Below are positions 1 through 5,478 of a DNA stretch of 25,566 nucleotides, piece by piece. The DNA comes from a virus. Each line of letters starts with the position of its first letter. The first letter of the stretch is position 1. The stretch is from the IMG/VR virus record IMGVR_UViG_3300047481_001723, positions 1-25,566 of that record, one strand, 5' to 3'. The notes under the pieces are model-generated. The model was not told the origin of the DNA. It made no database searches and saw nothing but the letters and a program-made list of their open reading frames with translations. The translations under genes were made by a program, and so were the position numbers.

Positions 1-124
1 TGGCAGCGAATATCGAAACTAATCCTTCTACAGAATACCAAACAGCCACAGCGGATATAACCAATCCGCTGATCAATGTTAGATAAGCTATGACCTTATC
101 AGAGGTGCCGTATTCATATTTCAT
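1..124 (-). CDS. Membrane protein, N-terminal fragment (runs off the window)
   Basis: The ATG at 122-124 opens a frame that runs unbroken to base 1, giving 41 residues beginning MKYEYGTSDKVIAYL. After about ten polar residues there is a hydrophobic stretch (residues 11-41, rich in Leu, Ile, Val and Ala) that looks like a membrane segment. The gene lies ten bases downstream of the signal-peptide gene on the same strand and is probably in the same transcription unit. No clear Shine-Dalgarno sequence precedes it. The rest of the protein is outside the window, so no function is assigned. Confidence 0.6.
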   Translation of the reverse strand, partial: MKYEYGTSDKVIAYLTLISGLVISAVAVWYSVEGLVSIFAA

Positions 125-134
125 GAACTATTAT

Positions 135-566
135 TTATTGCTTCAACCATCGCCAATTTGTGTGCGCATTATCAAAGCAGGCAGTCTGTGACAGGGTTTT
201 TTCTACTCCGTGGGCGATCGCCTGAACATGCATCCTTCTGCAATAACCGGAACCAGTCGGCCAGGTCAACACCGGTCTAGCATAGCCGCTAGCCCCATCT
301 CTATACCATTCAACTGCTTGACCGTTTTCAGCAAACATCACTGCATGCGTCAAGGCCTGATGATAAGCAGATTTTTGATCATTGTTTAGAGTTTTGAAAA
401 ATCCGAAAGATACAGTTATAGCCTCATTGATAAATGATTCGCTTCGATATTCAAAGAATCTTGGATTGTTAATATCGTTGGCCTGAACAGTGCTAACGAC
501 CAATAACATCGACAACTTCCCAACTACCATCAGGCTTTTGACAACTGATACCTTTGCGTTGGACAT
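135..566 (-). CDS. Exported protein with signal peptide, unknown function
   Basis: A 143-residue protein. The longest frame opens with a TTG at 578, but the GGAGG that would serve as its ribosome binding site lies inside that extension and is correctly spaced from the ATG at 566, so I chose 566. Residues about 8-29 form a basic then hydrophobic signal peptide ending VSTVQA, with likely cleavage before NDINN. The mature part contains two Cys residues (in SGYCRR and TACFDN) that could form a disulphide outside the cytoplasm. The start overlaps the 3' end of the lipoprotein gene at 493-813. I do not recognise the family. Its place in a cluster with two lipoproteins and a cell wall hydrolase suggests an envelope role (inference). 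Confidence 0.7.
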   Translation of the reverse strand: MSNAKVSVVKSLMVVGKLSMLLVVSTVQANDINNPRFFEYRSESFINEAITVSFGFFKTLNNDQKSAYHQALTHAVMFAENGQAVEWYRDGASGYARPVLTWPTGSGYCRRMHVQAIAHGVEKTLSQTACFDNAHTNWRWLKQ

Positions 567-813
567 CATTTCCTCCAATCCTCATCCAATAAGTAAACTC
601 ACCGCAATACGGACTAAATCCGGCCCTTGATGCTGTTAATCTTTTGATCTGATCATCCGTGCATTCTACCTGAGTTTTACTGTTAACACGTTCTCCATTT
701 TGGGTTTCAATAGTTTGGCTAGTATGACAATACTGTGGCTTCTTCGCTGAAACCTTAGGTGCTGAAGAACACCCGACTAATAATAGGCCGGCTAATATGA
801 TAGCGATCTTCAT
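493..813 (-). CDS. Small lipoprotein, unknown function
   Basis: A 106-residue protein. The N-terminus MKIAIILAGLLLVGCSS is a textbook type II signal peptide: a short basic start, a hydrophobic core, and the lipobox LVGC with the lipidated Cys at residue 15. The mature domain has further Cys residues, including YCHTSQ, VECTDD, PYCGEF and ISCQKP, so it is probably disulphide-bonded in the periplasm. The start codon overlaps the stop of the preceding lipoprotein gene, so the two are probably translated together. A phage lipoprotein next to a hydrolase could be an outer-membrane spanin-like component or a superinfection-exclusion factor. Neither is shown by the sequence. Confidence 0.75.
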   Translation of the reverse strand: MKIAIILAGLLLVGCSSAPKVSAKKPQYCHTSQTIETQNGERVNSKTQVECTDDQIKRLTASRAGFSPYCGEFTYWMRIGGNDVQRKGISCQKPDGSWEVVDVIGR

Positions 814-1301
814 TACTGTGCCTTTGCAGACTTGGCTTCTTGCATCAATCTCTCAAAAGTTTCCAGAGGCATCTTGATCCGTACATAGGTATGCACACGG
901 CTAGTAGCAGCCAATTGATAAGAATGCTTCTTGACTTCAAGATGCTCTCGGATCACGGTATCTACCACTTTGTGCTCGACAAAAGTTCGAGTGTTGCGCT
1001 TGTCATTGGTGATGTCAATAGTGGTAGACGAGTTGACCGAACCGTTGATGCGTTCGGCGAAACCCTTGACAGCGAATGCATAGGCCTGTGCTTCTGCGGC
1101 CTGCTCATAGATGCTTTCTCCCATTCCGCAGGCATAGGCAAACTTGTCACGATTCCAGAACTTCCACCCTTCGGAGCCGATCTGTTCGCAATCAACATAC
1201 CAATTAGGATGCGCTTTGGTATCACGGACCTCGATGGTTTTCATAGAAGAGCAGCCAGTGACTGCCGCAGCCATAATGCCGATTATAATTGCCTTTTTCA
1301 T
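813..1301 (-). CDS. LPP20-like lipoprotein
   Basis: A 162-residue protein. The lipobox VTGC at residues 14-17 follows a hydrophobic signal (MKKAIIIGIMAAA), so it is a predicted lipoprotein. The mature part starts with a PNWYVD segment. It continues with a Tyr/Ala-rich amphipathic region (AAEAQAYAFAVKGFAERING) and a beta-rich section of alternating charged and hydrophobic residues. This layout resembles the LPP20 lipoprotein family, a tentative assignment made by eye. A strong promoter lies just upstream (1337-1365) and AAAGG precedes the ATG. This is the first gene of the promoter-proximal exported-protein operon 1301 to 1. Confidence 0.7.
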   Translation of the reverse strand: MKKAIIIGIMAAAVTGCSSMKTIEVRDTKAHPNWYVDCEQIGSEGWKFWNRDKFAYACGMGESIYEQAAEAQAYAFAVKGFAERINGSVNSSTTIDITNDKRNTRTFVEHKVVDTVIREHLEVKKHSYQLAATSRVHTYVRIKMPLETFERLMQEAKSAKAQ

Positions 1302-1336
1302 AATTACCTTTCTGTGTGTGGGTTACGACAGTAATA

Positions 1337-1365
1337 ATTATAGCATCGCAGCCAACCAAAGTCAA
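1337..1365 (-). promoter_or_regulatory. Sigma70-type promoter for the lipoprotein operon
   Basis: On the minus strand, TTGACT at 1365-1360 and a perfect TATAAT at 1342-1337 are separated by 17 bases. The -10 is preceded by GATGC, which supplies an extended -10 TGn. The predicted start of transcription is about 1330, some 30 bases before the ATG at 1301. The same GATGC-TAnAAT arrangement occurs at 2506 and 3375. Confidence 0.8.
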
Positions 1366-1382
1366 CTACGGTGATTACCAAT

Positions 1383-1688
1383 CTACTTGAAGAAGATCAA
1401 TGCCATCATCACGGCCTGGAGCATGAATCCAAAACCCAGGGTGACGATATTGAACATGTCTCTTTTGGCAGCGGCTTTGGCGAACAGCAGGGCTAGTCCA
1501 AACCAAACCATGAGTACCAAATCTACCGCAGGCATCTTGTCAGTGATGCCCGCCATCACTGCTAAGAAACTAGGTATAGTGGCCGAGTGTAAGACCAAAA
1601 TGGCCACCCATTCTAGGCTCTCCGGGCTCAGCCGGCTGAAATATGTTTTGAGACCGTCGCGGACCTTTTCTATGTCAAATGTTTTCAT
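1383..1688 (-). CDS. Small multi-pass membrane protein, holin candidate
   Basis: A 101-residue protein with three likely membrane segments: about residues 25-46 (WVAILVLHSATIPSFLAVMAG), 52-68 (AVDLVLMVWFGLALLFA) and 76-98. I used the ATG at 1688 (MKTFDIEKV) because AGGA lies eight bases ahead. The frame is also open up to 1718. It overlaps the last 14 bases of the SleB-type hydrolase gene, so the two are probably co-translated. Size, topology and position next to a cell wall hydrolase fit a holin, but there is no diagnostic motif and it could be any small phage membrane protein. Confidence 0.65.
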   Translation of the reverse strand: MKTFDIEKVRDGLKTYFSRLSPESLEWVAILVLHSATIPSFLAVMAGITDKMPAVDLVLMVWFGLALLFAKAAAKRDMFNIVTLGFGFMLQAVMMALIFFK

Positions 1689-2220
1689 TTGGTTTCCTGT
1701 AGAAGATGTGGGCTCCAATTTTGGTTATCCTTTCTAGTTTCCAGTTAGGGCTGACGTAATCAGCATGATAATACAATGCTTTATTTAAGCTGTCAAGACG
1801 GAATCCTTCCAGGTAGACTTTTTTAGCCACTGCATAACTATCGGCATAGGCCTCATCGTTGATCTTGCGATTTCTATGGTTAGCATCGCAGTACCAAGAG
1901 AACTGGCAGATAACCGTGGAAAAGATCACGGTCTTTTCGTAGACCACTCCGCATACCGTTTTTGGAAATCTCGGATCCTTCACCCTGTTTAGTGTGACCT
2001 GAGCGACAGCTACTTTACCTTCGAATGGTTCATAGCCCGCTTCGCGATATATATTAAGAGCAAGACATTCTAGGTCTTTCTCTATGCTTTCTGCTGATAC
2101 GAACTGATATCCTTCTTGTCCGCTTAACTTTTGAAATTTCCATCCGGTTATCGAACTTACTACAAACATCACAAACAATAACGATACTGCTATACTACCC
2201 AATCTAAGAGATTGAAACAT
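1675..2220 (-). CDS. Membrane-anchored SleB-type cell wall hydrolase (putative endolysin)
   Basis: A 181-residue protein from the ATG at 2220. An upstream in-frame start at 2286 was rejected because AAAGGAGG sits at ideal spacing from 2220. Residues 8-26 form one hydrophobic segment with no clear cleavage site, a signal anchor. From about residue 50 the sequence matches the hydrolase_2 (SleB/CwlJ) fold: ECLALNIYREAGYEPFEG with candidate catalytic Glu60, then VAVAQVTLNRVKDPRFP, the QFSW box at 106-109, and a YYHADYVSP segment near 151. Members of this family cleave peptidoglycan, mostly as lytic transglycosylases. An anchored N-terminus is typical of signal-arrest-release endolysins. The gene follows a 280-base structured leader and overlaps a holin-like gene, which supports a lysis role. 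Confidence 0.8.
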   Translation of the reverse strand: MFQSLRLGSIAVSLLFVMFVVSSITGWKFQKLSGQEGYQFVSAESIEKDLECLALNIYREAGYEPFEGKVAVAQVTLNRVKDPRFPKTVCGVVYEKTVIFSTVICQFSWYCDANHRNRKINDEAYADSYAVAKKVYLEGFRLDSLNKALYYHADYVSPNWKLERITKIGAHIFYRKPNENI

Positions 2221-2230
2221 TGTGTTCCTC

Positions 2231-2499
2231 CTTTCATTTGGTGTCACGATCTTCTGTGACATTACACTACAGGGAGTTAACTTCACGAGGCTCTATAAGA
2301 GAACCCTTGGTTCGTGTTGTCGTCTCCATCAGTTACGACACGCTACTTGCTGTTTACAAGATCGCGCTTTCACCTTTGGCGAGCATGGCTTCCCGAATCT
2401 CACGGGTTCCTCATTGGCCAAGACTCGCAGGATTGATCATAAAACTGGTTCGCTCCGTCCAATCCCGTTATCTCAGTTTCTTGCGAAACGTTTAATATA
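2231..2499 (-). ncRNA. Structured leader or ncRNA upstream of the SleB-type gene
   Basis: No minus-strand frame of useful length exists in 2221-2536, but the sequence is full of helices. On the minus strand from the predicted start near 2499 they are: a GTTTC-GCAA-GAAAC hairpin with a GNRA loop; interleaved helices 2474-2479/2442-2447 and 2460-2465/2430-2435 that would form an H-type pseudoknot; CCCG-CGGG and TCGCC-GGTGA hairpins; CTTG-CAAG inside CGC-GCG; a 2338-2342/2313-2317 helix; a 2312-2316/2284-2288 helix enclosing CTCT-AGAG; and TGTCAC-GTGACA at 2242-2261 directly before the SleB ribosome binding site. Some helices exclude each other. It matches none of RNase P, tmRNA, tRNA or the riboswitches I know. 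It may be a cis-regulatory leader of the lysis gene or a separate RNA. Confidence 0.5.
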
Positions 2500-2505
2500 T
2501 ATCGC

Positions 2506-2511
2506 ATTTTA
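2506..2511 (-). promoter_or_regulatory. Extended -10 promoter for the structured leader
   Basis: Minus-strand GATGC-TAAAAT, the same extended -10 block seen at 1337 and 3375. No good -35 lies at 16-18 bases (GTGCAT or TGCATT is all there is), so it relies on the TGn extension or is weak. The predicted start is near 2499, exactly where the folded region begins. Confidence 0.5.
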
Positions 2512-2536
2512 GCATCGACCAGCAAAAAATGCACGA

Positions 2537-2962
2537 TTATTGACGCATTTTGGCAACTTTTTTGCTCTGATTGATATAATCTTCGTCTGAAAGATTTCCT
2601 TTGGACATATTAGTCAACGATGTAACTAATCTTACGTTGTCTTTGGTATAAGGCAAACTGTTGTCGATTCTATCATTAGAACAACTCATAGGATTGCAAG
2701 CACCTGTGCTTATGTTATTTTGCATACCCCAATTTCCTCCTCTGGTAAATTCTAATAAATCACCAGAAAACGGGTCTCGCCAATTTTGTCTTTCACCTAT
2801 CTCATATATTTCATCTAGGGTAATAGGAGTAGCGTGAGCATTTTTTCTGTTGGCCGCCCGGGATAAATTTTGTCTAAGATGCTTGATCCGTTGCCTTACG
2901 ACTTTGTCGCCGTTGCGCCAATAGATGCAATCATAAACTCTTTGGTGATAACCCATAATCAT
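2537..2962 (-). CDS. HNH-type endonuclease-like protein
   Basis: A 141-residue protein. The C-terminal half carries the pattern CSNDRIDNSLPYTKDNVRLV followed by TNMSKGNLSDEDY. This is the DRID/YTxDNVxLV/N..K signature of a group of small phage HNH nucleases, in which the Asp/Arg, Asn and Lys positions make up the beta-beta-alpha metal finger. The N-terminal half is basic (VVRQRIKHLRQNLSRAANRKNA) and could bind DNA. It overlaps the upstream gene by an ATGA (2959-2962), so it is coupled to it. It could be a free-standing homing-type nuclease or a packaging nick enzyme. I see no intron or split gene beside it. Confidence 0.6.
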   Translation of the reverse strand: MIMGYHQRVYDCIYWRNGDKVVRQRIKHLRQNLSRAANRKNAHATPITLDEIYEIGERQNWRDPFSGDLLEFTRGGNWGMQNNISTGACNPMSCSNDRIDNSLPYTKDNVRLVTSLTNMSKGNLSDEDYINQSKKVAKMRQ

Positions 2963-3342
2963 CTCCTCATTTGAGAAATTTCTACTGCTTCTTCGTCGGA
3001 AAAAATCGGCACAGCGTTAGACTTGTGCATGGTTCCGATGCCTTTGATTTTACTGCCTGTGTAAACTTTTTGCTCTGGTTTCAAACAAGGACCTGCTGTA
3101 AATGGTAAACTATTGATTTTTTCAGTCTCTCTACGGAATGGGATCTCTGGCTGATAGATTTCAGCAGTCATGGCCCTCTTCCGCTTTTTTTCTTCTGCGG
3201 CAATGCCCCATTTTTTCTGCATGGCCTTCCAAGATTCGTCTAATTCTCTGGCCTTTCTCGCTTCGTCGGCGTTACGGAATTTGAATTTTCCTCGGCGTTT
3301 ACCTGTGGTGCTGAGCCAAGGACCCTCTAGATGCATGCTCAA
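2959..3342 (-). CDS. Conserved phage protein of unknown function
   Basis: A 127-residue, very basic protein. The N-terminal block (HLEGPWLSTTGKRRGKFKFRN, then ARKARELDESWKAMQKKWGI) is of a type common in tailed-phage hypothetical proteins, and the C-terminus ends FSDEEAVEISQMRR. The start is either TTG at 3342 or ATG at 3336; AGGAGG lies 5 and 11 bases ahead respectively, so TTG is favoured by spacing and ATG by codon. It is the first gene after a near-consensus promoter (3375-3403) and is coupled to the HNH-like gene. The promoter suggests early or host-polymerase expression. Confidence 0.7.
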   Translation of the reverse strand: MSMHLEGPWLSTTGKRRGKFKFRNADEARKARELDESWKAMQKKWGIAAEEKKRKRAMTAEIYQPEIPFRRETEKINSLPFTAGPCLKPEQKVYTGSKIKGIGTMHKSNAVPIFSDEEAVEISQMRR

Positions 3343-3366
3343 AAGATCCTCCTATACAGTTAGATA

Positions 3367-3384
3367 ATGCTAGTATTCTAGCAT
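3367..3384. repeat. Perfect inverted repeat over the -10 element
   Basis: ATGCTAG-TATT-CTAGCAT is a perfect seven-base inverted repeat that contains the -10 hexamer of the promoter at 3375-3403. It is well placed to be a repressor operator. There is no U-run, so it is not an intrinsic terminator. Confidence 0.5.
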
Positions 3385-3403
3385 CTCTCCTAGAAGTTGT
3401 CAA
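3375..3403 (-). promoter_or_regulatory. Near-consensus sigma70 promoter
   Basis: Minus-strand TTGACA (3403-3398), 17 bases, TAGAAT (3380-3375), with GATGC directly before the -10 giving an extended TGn. The -35 lies in the last codons of the gene at 3400-3819. It would transcribe 3342 to 2537 and possibly the SleB leader. Confidence 0.8.
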
Positions 3404-3819
3404 TCAAAATCTTTTTTGAGCGTTTCTGCCGTTTCGGAATCTAATTGGATCTCTTTTGGAGTATCGCCGAGATAGTAGCCAAAGTATACAGGAAATCCTG
3501 CTTGCCACAGCCTCCTTTCGTGTTGAGGCAATCTCCAGCACACATAGTCATCTGGTTTGACGATCGGTTCTTTAGGAGGTTCGTTGTAGGGGCGATTGAG
3601 TTCAGGTTCCGATCCTGCCCAGCCGTTGCTTCCTGGAAAGGCATAATTATATGGCCCGGTATCTACTCTAAAGTATAATTTTTTTGCTGCTTCTGGCAGC
3701 GATCCGAGCGACTTGTCATATTCTAATATTTTTGCCTCTAACACGATACCGTTACCATAGAAACATTCATTGAATTCAAGTTTAAACAGGTCGCTCAATT
3801 CTAATTTTGTAGTAAGCAT
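3400..3819 (-). CDS. Hypothetical protein
   Basis: A 139-residue acidic protein with no signal peptide or membrane segment. AGAGGA eight bases upstream supports the ATG at 3819. The middle has several Pro/Gly-rich turns (TGPYNYAFPGSNGWAG, YNEPPKEPIVKPDD) and aromatic residues, suggesting a compact beta-rich fold. I recognise no family. It starts just after the terminator that closes the ahpCD unit, so it either depends on read-through or has a promoter I cannot see. Confidence 0.65.
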   Translation of the reverse strand: MLTTKLELSDLFKLEFNECFYGNGIVLEAKILEYDKSLGSLPEAAKKLYFRVDTGPYNYAFPGSNGWAGSEPELNRPYNEPPKEPIVKPDDYVCWRLPQHERRLWQAGFPVYFGYYLGDTPKEIQLDSETAETLKKDFD

Positions 3820-3851
3820 ATAATCCTCTCTGACAAATATTAGTTATCTCT

Positions 3852-3881
3852 CTAAAAAAGAGAGCCTGGATAAACCGGGCT
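3852..3881 (-). terminator. Intrinsic terminator of the ahpCD unit
   Basis: On the minus strand, AGCCCGG-TTTAT-CCAGGCT (one internal mismatch) at 3881-3863 is followed by CTC and a run of six T. It lies 22 bases after the ahpD stop codon. Confidence 0.7.
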
Positions 3882-3902
3882 AGAATACAACTATGTTTAA
3901 AA

Positions 3903-4418
3903 TTAATTATGTAAAACTCTTGATACTGCGGTAATCACTGAGGCAATGCGGCCGATGTCACGAAGTTGTTCTACTGTATAGCCTTCCTTCTTTAGTGTTT
4001 CATAGTGTGCTTTGACGCAGAAATGACACTTACCTACGATCGAAGCCGATAGTGCATATGCTTCGAATCTGGCCTTAGTAGTTCCGCCATGTGTAGCGAT
4101 AGCATTCATACGTAACTGTGCCGGCAATCCGCTGAGTGATTCATCCTCGGCCATTTCTACGTAAGGATACCAAACATTGTTCATGGCCATTAAACTGGCT
4201 GCGGTAATAGCGGCTTCGGATTCTCGTTGATCTGCGATCTGACTCTGCATCCAAGTCCATAGTTTTGAATTACCTGTGGCAAAAGCCGCCGCGAGAGCAA
4301 CCGCTTCTGCTTCTTCCTGTGGCAGAGTAGAACGTTTGACTACGGCATCGATATTGAGTCGTGTGTCCTTAGCGTAGTCAGGAATAGTATCCTTGATTTG
4401 ATCTACCCATGCAGTCAT
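3903..4418 (-). CDS. ahpD: Alkyl hydroperoxide reductase partner AhpD
   Basis: A 171-residue protein close to the usual AhpD length (about 175). The signature is EAYALSASIVGKCHFCVKAH: Glu119, Cys131, Cys134 and His138 have the same spacing as the proton-relay and CxxC residues known in Mycobacterium tuberculosis AhpD (Glu118, Cys130, Cys133, His137). In that system AhpD reduces AhpC, receiving electrons from dihydrolipoamide of the 2-oxoacid dehydrogenase complex. No such complex is encoded here, so it would have to draw on host enzymes. The ATG follows the ahpC stop codon with no gap. A carboxymuconolactone-decarboxylase relative is possible in principle, but the pairing with ahpC and the residue spacing make AhpD very likely. 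Confidence 0.9.
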   Translation of the reverse strand: MTAWVDQIKDTIPDYAKDTRLNIDAVVKRSTLPQEEAEAVALAAAFATGNSKLWTWMQSQIADQRESEAAITAASLMAMNNVWYPYVEMAEDESLSGLPAQLRMNAIATHGGTTKARFEAYALSASIVGKCHFCVKAHYETLKKEGYTVEQLRDIGRIASVITAVSRVLHN

Positions 4419-4976
4419 TTAAGCCACCTTTAGTTTTTTGGTTTCTAATGTATCTGCACCTACTTGACGGTTACACTCACAGAGTTCACCGGTTTGCAGA
4501 GCATCAAGAACACGAAGTGTTTCATCGGCATTACGGCCAACGTTCAAGTTGTTGACAGTAATGTGCTGGATGACATTTTCTGGATCAACGATGAATGTGG
4601 CGCGAAGTGCGGCACCTGCTGGAGCAAAGAATACACCCAGTTGCTCAACAAGACTCAGTTCACCGCGCTGTGTATCTGCGAACTGAACGTGCTTGATCTT
4701 AGCGAGGTCGCTGTGTGCTTTTTGCCAGCCCAGTTTACAGAACTCATTGTCTGTGCTTCCAGTCAGCAATACTGCATCACGATCTGCGAAATCTTGTTGT
4801 AATTTATCATAGGCAACAATTTCTGTGGGGCAAACGAAAGTAAAGTCTTTTGGATAGTATACGATAACTTTCCATTTACCTTCAAAAGACTTTTCAGTGA
4901 TGTCAAAAAACTTATCACTACCTGGATTGATACCGGTCATTACAAATGCTTCTAATCTATCACCAATTGTTTTCAT
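4419..4976 (-). CDS. ahpC: Peroxiredoxin AhpC (AhpE/mycobacterial-type 2-Cys)
   Basis: A 185-residue protein. The thioredoxin-fold peroxiredoxin core has the peroxidatic motif DFTFVCPTE with Cys49, the WQKAHSDL segment, and FIVDPENVIQ. The C-terminus has two Cys, GELCECNR with Cys166 and Cys168. This matches the three-cysteine mycobacterial AhpC pattern (Cys61, Cys174, Cys176), which is the form that works with AhpD and not with AhpF. It reduces hydrogen peroxide and organic hydroperoxides in the cytoplasm. AAGGAG lies at good spacing from the ATG at 4976, with its own promoter at 5012-5041 and a terminator after ahpD, so the pair is a self-contained cassette. Peroxiredoxins are uncommon in phages. 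Confidence 0.95.
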   Translation of the reverse strand: MKTIGDRLEAFVMTGINPGSDKFFDITEKSFEGKWKVIVYYPKDFTFVCPTEIVAYDKLQQDFADRDAVLLTGSTDNEFCKLGWQKAHSDLAKIKHVQFADTQRGELSLVEQLGVFFAPAGAALRATFIVDPENVIQHITVNNLNVGRNADETLRVLDALQTGELCECNRQVGADTLETKKLKVA

Positions 4977-5011
4977 GTGTTTCTCCTTGTGTGTGTTGAA
5001 AACTTAGAACT

Positions 5012-5041
5012 ATTTTACAATTTATTTAACCTATAGATCAA
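5012..5041 (-). promoter_or_regulatory. Candidate promoter of ahpCD
   Basis: Minus-strand TTGATC (5041-5036), 18 bases, TAAAAT (5017-5012). The start would be about 30 bases before the ahpC ATG. An inverted repeat CCTATG-CATAGG lies upstream at 5072-5088 and could be an operator, though nothing shows which regulator would bind. Confidence 0.5.
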
Positions 5042-5158
5042 GAGATTTTAATAGGTTTTTGTTATTATTTTCCTATGGCGTTCATAGGTAAAAACAATAT
5101 TGTGCGTACAAAATATGCACTGGACAAGTATATAACCGACGGTCAGTAGGGGTCAAGA

Positions 5159-5182
5159 AAAAGTGGCCCGAAGGCCACTTTT
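5159..5182 (-). terminator. Strong intrinsic terminator after tmRNA
   Basis: Perfect ten-base stem AAAAGTGGCC / GGCCACTTTT closed on the minus strand by a C(TTCG)G tetraloop and followed by T residues. It ends the tmRNA transcript. Confidence 0.9.
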
Positions 5183-5220
5183 GGTATTTTGGGAAACAAG
5201 GCATACCTGCCCCGTGGAGA

Positions 5221-5262
5221 CTACGCTGCTAGGCGAGTTTCTCCAAAAAATGCGTCATTGGC
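5221..5262 (-). other. tmRNA tag reading frame
   Basis: From a GCC resume codon at 5262-5260 the frame reads ANDAFFGETRLAA and stops at TAG (5223-5221). AND at the start and LAA at the end are the usual features of a proteolysis tag. An alternative in-phase resume codon, GCA at 5277-5275, would give a longer tag beginning AKLIN. I prefer GCC because the bases before it (ATAAAT) resemble those before the E. coli resume codon and because bacterial tags commonly begin AND. Confidence 0.75.
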
Positions 5263-5351
5263 ATTTATTAGTTTTGCTTGATTTACAGTCATCGCCTACT
5301 GTGTTGCCGTCTCCGTTATCTCACCCTGTCGAAACCGGTCGGACCCCTCAG

Positions 5352-5404
5352 AAACACACTGTACAGATATTAGCGATGGCCTCTGTGGGACAATCAGTGT
5401 GCTT
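5352..5404 (-). other. Intervening segment of pre-tmRNA, folded
   Basis: The segment between the CCA end and the 5' acceptor strand forms a ten-pair helix (5404-5395 with 5361-5352, one G-U pair), essentially extending the acceptor stem. This loop joins the two mature ends and would be removed by tRNA-type processing enzymes. Confidence 0.7.
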
Positions 5405-5478
5405 TTGGTGGATCCGGGGGGAATCGAACCCCCGTCCAGAATGCCTTCACATCGAAGGATGTACAACAATACTGTTAT

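Larger units (their letters stand above)
5195..5465 (-). ncRNA. ssrA: Circularly permuted two-piece tmRNA
   Basis: On the minus strand the 3' half precedes the 5' half. The acceptor piece (about 5465-5406) has a T arm of five G-C pairs around TTCGATT (5433-5417), the acceptor strand CGGATCC, and encoded A-CCA ending at 5406. A 59-base intervening segment (5405-5347) follows. The coding piece begins at 5346 with GGGTCCG, which pairs with the acceptor strand over seven bases with a wobble at the third pair, the G3-U70 alanine identity element. It continues with the tmRNA-typical GGTTTCGACAGGG. A GGAGAC/GTCTCC helix (5314-5309 with 5221-5216) encloses a hairpin (5302-5298/5289-5285) and the tag frame. 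AAGGCAT in the acceptor piece pairs with ATGCCTT at the end of the coding piece (5447-5441 with 5204-5198). The outer ends of the two pieces are estimates. Permuted tmRNAs are known from alphaproteobacteria, some cyanobacteria and some betaproteobacteria. This one lies in a phage operon and is closed by the terminator at 5159-5182. Confidence 0.92.

Noticed and set aside
840-1334. 164-codon plus-strand frame opposite the LPP20-like gene
   Set aside because: It is antisense to a lipoprotein gene with a clear promoter and lipobox.
2231-2499. RNase P RNA, tRNA or group I intron in the structured region
   Set aside because: I looked for GAGGAAAGTCC and ACAGAA (RNase P), a GGTTCRA T arm with a CCA acceptor (tRNA) and group I core sequences, and found none.
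2220-2512. Two open frames on the plus strand over the structured RNA
   Set aside because: They overlap each other in different frames, lack ribosome binding sites and have unlikely residue composition. The helices and the minus-strand promoter explain the region better.
5072-5088. CCTATG-CATAGG inverted repeat as an OxyR-type operator for ahpC
   Set aside because: It is only a six-base palindrome, does not show the spaced ATAG pattern of OxyR sites, and could be chance. I mention it only as a possible operator.
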